Part shown: one piece after another, positions 37,201 to 45,146 of the stretch
How the letters are laid out: every line of letters starts with the position of its first letter
How positions within the stretch are numbered: position 1 is the stretch's first letter
Source: Gemmatimonadota bacterium
Lineage (GTDB): Bacteria; Gemmatimonadota; Gemmatimonadetes; Gemmatimonadales; Gemmatimonadaceae
Direction of reading: 5' to 3'
NCBI GenBank assembly: GCA_026387935.1
Contig: JAPLKU010000003.1
Coordinates: forward strand, 248,001 to 312,000
DNA length: 64,000 bases
Made by a program: the position numbers and the translations under genes
Notes under the pieces: model-generated
What the model saw: the letters and a program-made list of their open reading frames with translations, nothing else
What the model was told of the DNA's origin: nothing
The model's database searches: none

Positions 37201-37304
37201 CGGAGCGCACGGAACGGAAACCGCACGATCTACGCGTGCGAATGCTGGGGGCGGCGGTGGCGGCGGTGACTGTTGGCGACACCGCACGCGTAAAAAAGCA
37301 GTAG
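34215..37304 (+). CDS. Fused MFS-type membrane domain and spermidine synthase-like domain protein
   Basis: 1029 residues. The first 470 or so form about 13 hydrophobic spans in two halves; each half begins with a similar motif (SGAAGLMYESIWSRYLGLFVG and SSFMYEIAWVRMLSLVLG). A Rossmann methyltransferase-like domain of the spermidine synthase family follows: VIGNGSGLSSHFLLGS, LTTIDIEPEMINGSHTFY, then DLILSEPSNPWVSGVSGLFTDEFY. A helical C-terminal region ends the protein. Fused proteins of this kind are common in several phyla; their substrate is not established, and most lack proof of polyamine synthesis. It acts at the inner membrane. Confidence 0.85.
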   Translation: MPALLTICFILSGAAGLMYESIWSRYLGLFVGHSAYAQVIVLVIYLGGMSAGAAIASRRSDRIKEPLVGYAAIEVAVGLLGLFFHNIYLATTNFAYTSLFPALPGGFALVAMKWTLAALLILPQSILLGMTFPLMTSGYLRRVSRDGMEQSGRVLGMLYFANSIGAAAGVLIAGFYLIGIVGLPGTILTAAIINIVVGLTVFGAARMSPEEMDAFGVMRPRGAPGLEPPVVASASATHGLELPLLWRVLLAVAAGTALSSFMYEIAWVRMLSLVLGSATHSFELMLSAFILGLALGAFWVRKRADQFRDPLRALAVAQWAMGALAIVTLTAYLQSFNWMAFLLQALDQNAEAYQIFTLAKYGIAVAVMVPATFCAGITLPLITRILIGAGGGEKSIGAVYSVNTLGSIIGVALSALVLMPLIGLKALLILGGVIDMALGVWLMFLAGRTRADTKRFAVALIGATVLVVAGGYLNTNFDRGVLTSGVFRYGQAPKAGERDKGIVFYKDGRTATVSVRHSDDGSYSIATNGKPDASLSAGWFEADTSTKATSRLDGDESTQVLLPLTTLAHVPKAERAAVIGNGSGLSSHFLLGSPTLKELTTIDIEPEMINGSHTFYPVNKRVFDDPRSHYVHDDAKSYFAAANKKFDLILSEPSNPWVSGVSGLFTDEFYKRIRTYLTPNGVFGQWLHLYEIDDGLVLSVIQAVHKNFPSYEIYLTADVDILIVASNMPVLPKPDWSVYSLPNIQIDLKRFHLITPEAATGTLLVNREALAAVIGDAAGANSDFYPKLDLTTEQARFEKRFAKGFAGLGEDRFDLGALLASVKINPTDEPLAPLDIERVRFRAVSAALRAGRGPAVDGADRTRFRLAASKYQTLKDRMAAGHPPVDWTEFILLFHEVEKDLMGGTMGWSYDPFYDSVLQFCKAQNAPADAVATVKFMRAVSGYNWIEATAQIDALLFSLENGLKWIDQDTFRDGAVVALLKTGQNGKARQVFNRMAERTERKPHDLRVRMLGAAVAAVTVGDTARVKKQ

Positions 37305-37326
37305 CTGGTAGGGCGTTGGGACCACC

Positions 37327-37352
37327 GCGCGTACCGGGTACCGGGTACGCGC
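37327..37352. repeat. Palindromic heptamer-type tract between convergent genes
   Basis: The 26-bp sequence has 9-base complementary arms (gcgcgtacc and its complement) around a centre that repeats gtaccgg. It is followed by ctactcggtaccc and ttactcgctactcactac, so the whole gap between the two stops is made of short related units. It may act as a bidirectional terminator, but has no T-run. Confidence 0.6.
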
Positions 37353-37388
37353 TACTCGGTACCCGCCCTTGGAGTTACTCGCTACTCA

Positions 37389-38987
37389 CTACTTCTTCCG
37401 TAGGACGTGTCCTGGTCGCGCCTCAGTAAACTTTCCATCGGCAACGACCGGAGTTCCCGCGACCAGGACCCACTCGATCCCCACCGGATACTGGTGCGGA
37501 TTCTCGAATGTCCCTTTGTCCGCCACCGTCGCCGGGTCAAACACCGTGATGTCGGCCGCGCATCCTTCCTTGATGCAGCCGCGATCGCCGAGCCCGAGCC
37601 GCTTGGCCGGCATGCCGGTCATCTTGTTCACCGCCGACTCGAGCGTCAACACCTTCTGCACACGCACATATTCGCCGAGTACGCGCGGAAACGTTCCGTA
37701 GTTGCGGGGGTGCGGCACATCGGCGCCCGGCTTCGAGAGTCGTCCGTCGCTCGCGATCATCGTCATTGGGTGCTGCATGATGCGGCGCACGTCGCCTTCG
37801 TCAATCACATGGAACACCATTGATGGTCCGCCCTTGAGCACGCCCTCGATCACGAGCGGCACGGCGCCTTCCGGCGTTGGCTGAATCCCGCGCTTTACGG
37901 CCCAGTCGTAGAGGGTCTTGCCATTGAGTGTCGGGTCCCATGACACGCTCGCAAACTGCACGCGCTTGATGTCGCCACCGCCACGATCGTTCAGGAGTAG
38001 ATCGAGAATGCCCTTCTCGATCGCGTTGCGGAGTTCGGGGTTAGCGAGCCGCTTCTTGAGCTCGGGCACTCCGCCCGCCAGCGCCCAGTTCGGCATCAGC
38101 ACGTCGAAGCCAGTCGAGCTCGCCGTATACGGATACTGGTCCATCATCGCGTCGGTGCCGGCCTTTCGCGCCGAGTCCACCATGTGCAGCGTGACGACGC
38201 TCTTCCCCCACATTTTCTGCCCAATCGCCTTGTGGTGCGTGAGGATGATGGGAATCTTCGCCTGGCGTCCAATCTCCAGCGCTTCCGCGACGCCCTGAAT
38301 GAGTCCGAGTCCCTCTTCTCGCAGGTGCGACGTGTAAATGCCACCCGACGCGGCAGCCACCTTCGAGAGTGCGATCACTTCTTCGACTTTCGAGAAGGTG
38401 CCCGGGATGTAGCGAAGGCCCGTGCTGAGGCCGAACGCGCCTTCCTTCATCGCCGTCGCCACCATGCCCTTCATTTTCTCCAGCTCGGCGGCGGTCGGTG
38501 CACGATTCTCCGTGCCCATCGCCGTCCGCCGAATCGTGTTGTGGCCGACAAGATACGCCACGTTGATACCGAGCTTCGCCTTGTTCGCTGAATCGAGATA
38601 GGAACCGAAAGGCCAGGGCCCGCCGCCATCAGGGCCACCCAGCGCAAGCGTCACGCCCTGGCGCGCCGCGCTTTCGGCGTCGGGCATCTGGAGGAGTGGC
38701 TCGAGATGCGCGTGCATGTCAATGAAGCCCGGCGCGACGACATGGCCCTTCACATCGATGACACGCTTGGCCTGCGCCGCCGGAATCGGCGTGCGGGACA
38801 CGAGCGTGATCTTGCCGCCCGTGATGGCGACAGCGCCGGTGAATCGCGCGGCGCCGGATCCGTCGATGATCGTGGCGTTGGAGAGGACAAGGTCGTACTG
38901 CTGCGCGCCGGCCGACGTGGCGGCAACAAGCAATGCAGCAAAGGCAATCAGGCAGCGGGGCACAAGGCAACTCCGGTTCTGGTTCAT
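37389..38987 (-). CDS. Secreted D-aminoacylase / N-acyl-D-amino-acid deacylase family amidohydrolase
   Basis: 532 residues with a signal peptide (LIAFAALLVAATSAGAQ). The amidohydrolase fold shows the N-terminal beta-sandwich strands YDLVLSNATIIDGSG, the metal motif APGFIDMHAHLEP (HxH), GHNTIRRTAMG, a GIYTSHLREEG site, a further His at LTHHK, and ASDGRLSKPG with the catalytic Asp. The C-terminal sandwich returns at DITVFDPATVADKGTFENP. It removes acyl groups from D-amino acids or acts as a related dihydroorotase-like enzyme outside the cytoplasm. The first ATG (38987) is two bases from an 11-bp repeat array. Substrate detail is unknown. Confidence 0.88.
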   Translation of the reverse strand: MNQNRSCLVPRCLIAFAALLVAATSAGAQQYDLVLSNATIIDGSGAARFTGAVAITGGKITLVSRTPIPAAQAKRVIDVKGHVVAPGFIDMHAHLEPLLQMPDAESAARQGVTLALGGPDGGGPWPFGSYLDSANKAKLGINVAYLVGHNTIRRTAMGTENRAPTAAELEKMKGMVATAMKEGAFGLSTGLRYIPGTFSKVEEVIALSKVAAASGGIYTSHLREEGLGLIQGVAEALEIGRQAKIPIILTHHKAIGQKMWGKSVVTLHMVDSARKAGTDAMMDQYPYTASSTGFDVLMPNWALAGGVPELKKRLANPELRNAIEKGILDLLLNDRGGGDIKRVQFASVSWDPTLNGKTLYDWAVKRGIQPTPEGAVPLVIEGVLKGGPSMVFHVIDEGDVRRIMQHPMTMIASDGRLSKPGADVPHPRNYGTFPRVLGEYVRVQKVLTLESAVNKMTGMPAKRLGLGDRGCIKEGCAADITVFDPATVADKGTFENPHQYPVGIEWVLVAGTPVVADGKFTEARPGHVLRKK

Positions 38988-38988
38988 C

Positions 38989-39032
38989 ACCAACCCACCA
39001 TCAACGTACCACTAACCTACCATCAACCTACC
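38989..39032. repeat. Four 11-bp tandem units in the divergent promoter region
   Basis: The units accaacccacc, atcaacgtacc, actaacctacc and atcaacctacc stand in direct order without gaps and end two bases from the amidohydrolase ATG. The array fills about a third of the divergent spacer shared with the HEAT-cyclophilin gene and would form the 5' leader of the minus-strand mRNA. Confidence 0.8.
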
Positions 39033-39115
39033 GCCCGTTGGGGCGCGGGCGCGAGCGGTACGGAGTGACTGGCCGAGGGTGACCGAAGGGACGGATTCGG
39101 GCGTATCATATAGCA

Positions 39116-40657
39116 ATGAGACTGAACATCCTCGCCATAGTGCTGGCGGTTGTCGCCAGCAGCGGTGCGAACACTGCCAACGCCCAGCGACTCACCGCCG
39201 CCGATTCCGCGCTCGTCGGCCGCTTGCTCCTTGCCGAAGAAACTCGCGATACGTCGTCTGCAGCGTATGCCGACGGGATGCGCCATTCCGATCCTCGCAT
39301 TCAAGTGATTGCGCGGCGCGGTCTGGGCCGCTCGCGCGATGCGTCGTTTGTGCGGCGTGATTCCATCCCGGCGCTGCCGGCGCCGCCAGTGTACACCGAC
39401 CCCGCCTGGCGGCTTCGCTATCGTGCGCTCGGTGCGAGGAATGACAGATGCGACGATCTGAATACGGCGCTTGCCGACAGCGCGTGGCCCGTACGTCTCC
39501 GCGCTGCCGAACTCGTGACCGCCGGTTGCGCGAGCAATGCGGCGCTCCTGGCGACGCTGCGTGACTGGACGAAGACCATGCCCATCACGTCGGCGCGCAC
39601 GAAGGGCGCCGTGTCGTGGCACGCCACGGCGCACGGCCTCACCGCGCTCGCTCGTGTTGCTCCAGCGGAGGCACGCGCCGTGCTCGCCCGTGCCGTTGCG
39701 AGTCGAATTCCCACGCTGCGGACGTATGCCGCGCGTGCGGCCGCCACGTTGAGCGATACGGCAACGCTGCGCCGTCTCGCGGTTGACGCGGACGACAATG
39801 TGAAGGAAGCGGCGATCGGTGGACTCGCGCGCGTCGCCGGTCATTCCGCAGACGATGTCTTTCTCGCCGCGCTCGCCGGTCGCGGCAATCCGGTGATTCG
39901 CGCTGCGGCCAGTGCGTTGAAGGGTTCGCCCCGCGGCGACGCGGTGCTCAGCGCGAGCCTCAACGCGGCTCGGCGCCTGCAACACGACTCGAGTGAAACC
40001 GCGCGCCGAGTGCGTGCGGCGGTCGCAGAGCGTGTGGCCGAGTTTGCGAAGGCTGGTGACTGGTCGCGCGTTGCGCCGCTGGCCGCTGACTACGACTGCG
40101 CGATCGCCCGTGCGTACGGCGCCATCGGCACAACGCTTGGCGTGGCTGGCGCCGCAGCGCATTGCACGCCGATGCCGATTGCCTTGCCGGCAGACGCCGT
40201 GCGTCTCGCGTTTGGTGCGGACGTGCGTCTTCGCGTGGTGATGGCGGATTCAAGCGGCGGCGGATCGTTCGTCGTGCGCCTCCGTGGCGACAACGCGCCC
40301 GTGATGGCCGCGCGGGTACTCGCACTGGTGCGCAGCCGCTGGTTCAACGGCAACACCTGGCACCGCGTGGAACCAGACTTCGTCATTCAGGGCGGCGCGC
40401 CGGGCGCCAATGAGTTTCGCGGATTTCCACGATTCTTCCGCGACGAACTCGGGGTTGTTCCGCACGCGCGCGGCACGATTGGCATGAGCACCGGCGAGCA
40501 CGACACCGGTGACTCGCAGTGGTTCGTGAACCTCCGCGACAACTTCCGGCTCAACAAGGAGTACACCGTCTTCGGCGAAGTCATCGAGGGCATCGATCTC
40601 ATTGACAGCGTCCTCGAGGGCGACGTCATCGCACGCATTGAGGTAATCGGGAAATGA
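39116..40657 (+). CDS. HEAT-repeat protein with C-terminal cyclophilin-type peptidyl-prolyl isomerase domain, exported
   Basis: 513 residues. A signal peptide (ILAIVLAVVASSGANTANAQ) is followed by about 320 residues of HEAT-like helical pairs (for example WRLRYRALGARNDRC, VRLRAAELVTAG, TYAARAAATLSDTATLRRL, DDNVKEAAIGGLARVAG). The last 160 residues are a cyclophilin: FVVRLRGDNAPVMAARVLALV, FNGNTWHRVEPDFVIQGGAPG and DSQWFVNLRDNFRLNKEYTVFG. The isomerase would act on periplasmic proteins, with the HEAT part as a client or partner surface. Its stop overlaps the start of the propeller-GGT gene as ATGA, suggesting that the two are made together. Confidence 0.9.
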   Translation: MRLNILAIVLAVVASSGANTANAQRLTAADSALVGRLLLAEETRDTSSAAYADGMRHSDPRIQVIARRGLGRSRDASFVRRDSIPALPAPPVYTDPAWRLRYRALGARNDRCDDLNTALADSAWPVRLRAAELVTAGCASNAALLATLRDWTKTMPITSARTKGAVSWHATAHGLTALARVAPAEARAVLARAVASRIPTLRTYAARAAATLSDTATLRRLAVDADDNVKEAAIGGLARVAGHSADDVFLAALAGRGNPVIRAAASALKGSPRGDAVLSASLNAARRLQHDSSETARRVRAAVAERVAEFAKAGDWSRVAPLAADYDCAIARAYGAIGTTLGVAGAAAHCTPMPIALPADAVRLAFGADVRLRVVMADSSGGGSFVVRLRGDNAPVMAARVLALVRSRWFNGNTWHRVEPDFVIQGGAPGANEFRGFPRFFRDELGVVPHARGTIGMSTGEHDTGDSQWFVNLRDNFRLNKEYTVFGEVIEGIDLIDSVLEGDVIARIEVIGK

Positions 40658-43600
40658 ACGGCATTTTCGCACTCGTCTTCGCACTCGTTCTGGCCCCGCA
40701 GGACGCCGCACTCAACGGCGGTCTCACAGGGGCGCGTACGCCTGCATTTGCACCCGACGGACGCATCGCCGTTTCTATTGATGGCGACCTCTACGCGCAG
40801 GCGGCGCCCAATGGCGCCTGGCTGCGCCTCACGACGGGCCCCGCGTGGGATCGCGATCCGGCCTGGTCGCGCGATGGAAAGTCCATTGTGTACTCGTCAA
40901 ACGTGGACGGCAAATTCTCGCTTTACCGTCTTGCCGTTGGCGGCACGACTGAGAACAAGCCCGAGCGCCTCACCACGCCACGCGAGGACGATAGTGCGCC
41001 GAACATGGCGGCAGACGGCAGCATCACCTTCGTTCGCGGATTCGGCGGCGGCGCGCGCGTGTGGACTCGCGCGGCGGATGGCACCGAGAAGCGACTCACC
41101 AATCGCGAGCAGGCAGAACTGGCCCCCGCATTTTCACCTGACGGCACGCGTATCGCGTACATCCAGGTGTTCGAGACGGGCCGTCGCCTCATCATTCGCA
41201 CACTTGCCAGCAATCGCGATGGCGTCGCCGTTGCCGACCGCGTACCAGAACGCCTTGCCTGGTCGCCCGATGGTTCACGCGTTGCCTTTTCCACGAGCGG
41301 TGGCGGACGCACGGGCATCTATGTCACCCCCGCCAATGGCAGCTACCTGAACTTCGTCGCCTCGCGCCGCGGCGATGTCGCCTGGTCTCCCGATGGGAAG
41401 CAGCTTGCCATCGCCGAAATCGACGAGGGCGGCCCGGGCTACAACGGCGATCCCGCCCGGCTCGGTGATCGTGCCGTGCGCGACCCGTTTGGCGTGCGCA
41501 GCCAGCTCGCGTTGATCACGGCGCCCATCGCGCCCGACGCTGGCCGCGTGGAAGCCCGCATCGAAGTGCTGCGCGAGCGGGCAGCTCACAACACGGACGT
41601 GTTTGAACAAACGTGGCAGCGCTCCGCCGACCTGTACTTTGCCAACGGCACGCTGCGCGGTCCGCGCGCGCAGTGGGAGGCGCTCGCGGGCAAGTATCGC
41701 CCGCAGGCCGCAGCCGCAAAGGACGACGACGAACTGCAGCGCGTACTGCACAAGATGATTCGCGAGCGGCCGTCGTTGCGTGAACCGGCGACCGGGCGCG
41801 CTGCGGTTTCGAGCGCGCACCCGGTCGCGACGGCTGCAGGGCTCGAGATCTTCCGTGCGGGCGGCAATGCCGTTGATGCGGCGGCGGCGGTGAGCTTCGC
41901 GCTCGGCGTGGTCGAACCCGATGCGAGCGGCCCCGGCGGTTACGGCCAGATGGTCATCTCGCTCCCAAGACTGGACAAACCCGCGCTCATCGATTTTATG
42001 ACGCGCGTACCCGAGGACGCCGGACTGCAGAACACTTCGTTGCTGCAGAACGGCCGCTATCCGAGTGACGGTCCGGTGCTCGCGAATGTCCCAGGCACCA
42101 TTGCCGGGATGTACAGCGCGTTCAAGCAGTACGGTTCGGGAAAGGTCACATGGAAGGAGATCGTGGCCCCGGCCATTCGCGCCGCGCGCGACGGGTACAT
42201 CGTCAGCGAAGGTTTGGCGACGACGCTCTCAACAGAGCGTGAGCATTTTCTCAAGTACGAAAGCAGCAAGAAGCTCTTCTTCCGCGACGGCAAGCCGCTC
42301 GTGGCGGGCGACACGCTGAAGAACCCCGACCTCGCCTGGGTGCTCGAGCAGGTGGCCGAGCGTGGTGCGGATGGGTTTTATCGCGGCGTGGTGGCGCAGA
42401 AGCTCGCCGACGATCTGCACTCGAAGGGCAACGCGATGAAGGTCTCCGACTTGAATCGCTATTTCGCCGCTGATCGCGAACCGGTGCGCGGGATGTATCG
42501 CGGCTACACCATCTGGTCGAGCGCGCCGCCGGTATCCGGTGGCGCAGACCTCATCGGCAAGTTCAATCTGCTCGAGCAGTTCGGCGGCGTGCGTCCGTAT
42601 TTCGACGATGCCGCGTCGCTGCACGCCGCGCTCGCGTCGTGGACACTCGTTCCACGCGGGCGCGTGGCTGATCCGGGACTGTGGCCGATCGACATCGCTG
42701 CGCAGCTCAGCAAAGATTCCGCCAAAGTGCGCTGGTCCTGCTTCCGCGCCGACAAGGCGATTCGCGCGGCCGACCTGCGAGCCGATACGCTTTCGTGTCC
42801 TCCACCCGCCACGCGTGCACCGGAGAGCGGTGACGCTCAGCTCGGTGTCCAGGTGCGTGCACAGCCTGCTCTGCAACTCGGATCCAGCATCGAACCACTC
42901 ATGGAGACTCTGGCCGCGGCATCCGAAGAGCGCGGCTGCGGCGCCGATCATGCCGCCGAAGTCACCTACTGTCACGCCGCCGGTACGACGGCCTTCGTTG
43001 TTGCCGACAACGAGGGCAACGCCGTGGCCGTCACCCAAACGCTCGGCACCTGGGGCGGAAACTTCTATGTGACGCCCGGACTCGGCTTCATCTACAACGA
43101 CAAGCTCACGTCGTATGGCACCGATCCATCAGCGTACGGGTCGCGTCTGCCGTTCGCTCGCCATGGCAGCACCCTCGCTCCTACCGTCGTGATGCGCGGC
43201 AATCGACCGGTGTTCGCGGTGGGCGCCGCCGGCAATGCGTGGATCACGTCTGCCGTGTACCAGACGCTGATCGGCTTGATGGACTTCGGCATGACGCCGC
43301 AGCAGGCGCTCGAGCTGCCGCGGTTTCTTCCGGGCGGCCGCGGCGGCGGTGGCGCGTTTGTGCCAACTGAGGCGCCGCTGCTGCAGGCGGGCGGGTCCGG
43401 AGGTGGAGCGTCCGGCACAGGTGCACCGGGCGGCCTCGGTGGTGGCGGTCGCGGAGGCGCTGCGGGTGCACCCGGTCCAGTGATGATTCAGGTGGAGGAC
43501 GGCTTCTCGCCTGACGTGATCAAGAAAATGCGCGAGATGGGCTACGATTTCGATTTCGTGTCGCTCAAGGGTGAGCTGCGAGAGGGCTATGGCGCCGCCA

Positions 43601-43674
43601 TTTCGATTGACGGACGGCGCGTGACAGCGGGTGCCGATCCGCGGAGGGCTGGAGCCGCGGGAGCGGTGCCGTAG
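40654..43674 (+). CDS. Gamma-glutamyltransferase fused to an N-terminal TolB-like beta-propeller
   Basis: 1006 residues. After a short signal (FALVFALVLAPQ), PD40-type propeller repeats fill about residues 25-270 (PAWSRDGKSIVYSSN, PAFSPDGTRIAYIQ, LAWSPDGSRVAFSTS). The gamma-glutamyltranspeptidase part begins near residue 385 with AVSSAHPVATAAGLEIFRAGGNAVDAA. The self-cleavage nucleophile is Thr778 in AAGTTAFVVADNEGNAVAVTQTLG. A glycine-rich stretch (GGSGGGASGTGAPGGLGGGG) is inserted before the end. It transfers or hydrolyses gamma-glutamyl groups, as in glutathione, in the periplasm; the propeller may bind substrate or cell wall. It overlaps the isomerase gene by 4 bp, and a permease follows. 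Confidence 0.9.
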   Translation: MNGIFALVFALVLAPQDAALNGGLTGARTPAFAPDGRIAVSIDGDLYAQAAPNGAWLRLTTGPAWDRDPAWSRDGKSIVYSSNVDGKFSLYRLAVGGTTENKPERLTTPREDDSAPNMAADGSITFVRGFGGGARVWTRAADGTEKRLTNREQAELAPAFSPDGTRIAYIQVFETGRRLIIRTLASNRDGVAVADRVPERLAWSPDGSRVAFSTSGGGRTGIYVTPANGSYLNFVASRRGDVAWSPDGKQLAIAEIDEGGPGYNGDPARLGDRAVRDPFGVRSQLALITAPIAPDAGRVEARIEVLRERAAHNTDVFEQTWQRSADLYFANGTLRGPRAQWEALAGKYRPQAAAAKDDDELQRVLHKMIRERPSLREPATGRAAVSSAHPVATAAGLEIFRAGGNAVDAAAAVSFALGVVEPDASGPGGYGQMVISLPRLDKPALIDFMTRVPEDAGLQNTSLLQNGRYPSDGPVLANVPGTIAGMYSAFKQYGSGKVTWKEIVAPAIRAARDGYIVSEGLATTLSTEREHFLKYESSKKLFFRDGKPLVAGDTLKNPDLAWVLEQVAERGADGFYRGVVAQKLADDLHSKGNAMKVSDLNRYFAADREPVRGMYRGYTIWSSAPPVSGGADLIGKFNLLEQFGGVRPYFDDAASLHAALASWTLVPRGRVADPGLWPIDIAAQLSKDSAKVRWSCFRADKAIRAADLRADTLSCPPPATRAPESGDAQLGVQVRAQPALQLGSSIEPLMETLAAASEERGCGADHAAEVTYCHAAGTTAFVVADNEGNAVAVTQTLGTWGGNFYVTPGLGFIYNDKLTSYGTDPSAYGSRLPFARHGSTLAPTVVMRGNRPVFAVGAAGNAWITSAVYQTLIGLMDFGMTPQQALELPRFLPGGRGGGGAFVPTEAPLLQAGGSGGGASGTGAPGGLGGGGRGGAAGAPGPVMIQVEDGFSPDVIKKMREMGYDFDFVSLKGELREGYGAAISIDGRRVTAGADPRRAGAAGAVP

Positions 43675-43748
43675 TGCGCCTGAGATCGACCGCACCCCAG
43701 CCGTCGGGCTGACTCGCACGTCCTCCGCTCGCGTTGTAGCTTCGCCCG

Positions 43749-45089
43749 ATGCCATCTCCGGACACCCCCAAGCCCGCCGCCGGGCACCTCCTCAAAGTCC
43801 TCGGCGTCGCCTTTGGGCTCGCGATCATCGTCGGCAACACGATCGGCTCCGGTATTCTGCGCACACCGGGCGACATCGCGGCTGCGCTGCCATCGATGAA
43901 CTGGTTCTTCGGCGTCTGGATTGCCGGAGGCCTCTACGCGCTGGGCGGCGCGATGACGATGGCCGAACTTGCCGTCGCGCTTCCGCAATCGGGCGGCCAG
44001 TACGTGTATGCGCGGCGCGCGCTCGGCGAATACCCCGGGTTCGTGGTCGGCTGGACCGACTGGTTCTCGGTCTGCGGATCGGCGGCCGCCGGATCCATCG
44101 CATTGGGCGAACTCAGCGGCGCGCTCTTTCCCGCGATCGCACACTGGCAGACACCGATCGCCATCGCAACGGTGCTGGGCTTCACGGCCGTGCACTGGAT
44201 CGGCGTGCGCTCCGGCGACGTGACACAGAAACTGCTCAGCGTGCTCAAGACGCTGGCGTTGCTGGCGATCGCCGCGGCCTGCTTCCTCGTTCCGCGCAGC
44301 GCGGACAGCGGCAGCGCCGTCACGACCTTCCCCGTCGGCACCGCGTTCGTCGCCGCGCTGGTACTCTCGTTCCAGAACGTCATCTTCACCTACGACGGCT
44401 GGAACGGCCTCGTCTACTTCAGTGGCGAGGTGAAGAACCCTGCGCGCGAGATTCCGCGCGCGATGGCATGGGGTGTCGTGACCGTGGCGCTGGTCTATCT
44501 CGCACTCAACGCCGCGTTCGTCTACGCGCTCGGCATGGGGCACCTCGCCGGTGAAAAGTTCGCGGCCGCTGCCGCCGCGAAGATGGCGTTCGGCGGCACG
44601 GGCGAACGGATCGTCAGCGCCGTAATGGTCGTCAGCCTGCTCGGCAACGTGAGCGCCATTCTCATGCAGGCGCCACGGGTTCCGTATGCGATGGCCAGCG
44701 ACGGGCTGCTCCCGCGCCGAATGGCGACCGTCAACCTCGGCGGCACGCCGTTCATCGCGCTCGCCGTGAGCGCGGCGATCACGCTTGCGCTGGTGTTGTC
44801 AGGAACCTTTGAGACCGTACTCGCCATCTCGGCGTTCTTCTTTGTGATGCAGTACGCGACGACCTTCACGTCACTCTTTGTGCTCCGACGCAACGAACCC
44901 GACCTGGCCCGCCCATACAAGGCCTGGGGCTACCCTGTTATTCCAGCCATTGTGCTCGTCGGCGCCCTGACCTTCCTCGGCGCCAGCTTCGTCACCGACC
45001 GGACGAACAGCATTCACGCGCTCTACGTGCTTGCCGCGAGCGTCCCCGTGTTCCTCATCTCCCGCCGGCTCGTCGATTCCCCTCGCTAG
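43749..45089 (+). CDS. APC-superfamily amino-acid permease
   Basis: 446 residues with twelve hydrophobic segments. The first span carries FGLAIIVGNTIGSGILRTPGDIA, the substrate-binding GxG motif of APC transporters. ALGEYPGFVVGWTDWFSV and YDGWNGLVYFSGEVKNPAREIPRA follow at the expected positions for cationic/glycoprotein-associated transporters (LAT-like). It takes up or exchanges amino acids at the inner membrane. It stands between the gamma-glutamyltransferase and two M20 hydrolases on the same strand, 74 and 57 bp away, and could import the amino acids that they free. The specific substrate is unknown. Confidence 0.9.
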   Translation: MPSPDTPKPAAGHLLKVLGVAFGLAIIVGNTIGSGILRTPGDIAAALPSMNWFFGVWIAGGLYALGGAMTMAELAVALPQSGGQYVYARRALGEYPGFVVGWTDWFSVCGSAAAGSIALGELSGALFPAIAHWQTPIAIATVLGFTAVHWIGVRSGDVTQKLLSVLKTLALLAIAAACFLVPRSADSGSAVTTFPVGTAFVAALVLSFQNVIFTYDGWNGLVYFSGEVKNPAREIPRAMAWGVVTVALVYLALNAAFVYALGMGHLAGEKFAAAAAAKMAFGGTGERIVSAVMVVSLLGNVSAILMQAPRVPYAMASDGLLPRRMATVNLGGTPFIALAVSAAITLALVLSGTFETVLAISAFFFVMQYATTFTSLFVLRRNEPDLARPYKAWGYPVIPAIVLVGALTFLGASFVTDRTNSIHALYVLAASVPVFLISRRLVDSPR

Positions 45090-45146
45090 GCACAACGTCG
45101 TATTTTCGGTAGTGTCCCACATGCGCTCTCTATAGGAGAAGCACCA

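Noticed and set aside
37327-37352. Intrinsic terminator between the spermidine-synthase fusion and the D-aminoacylase gene
   Set aside because: The palindrome is made of repeated gtaccgg units and is not followed by T on either strand, so I list it as a repeat.
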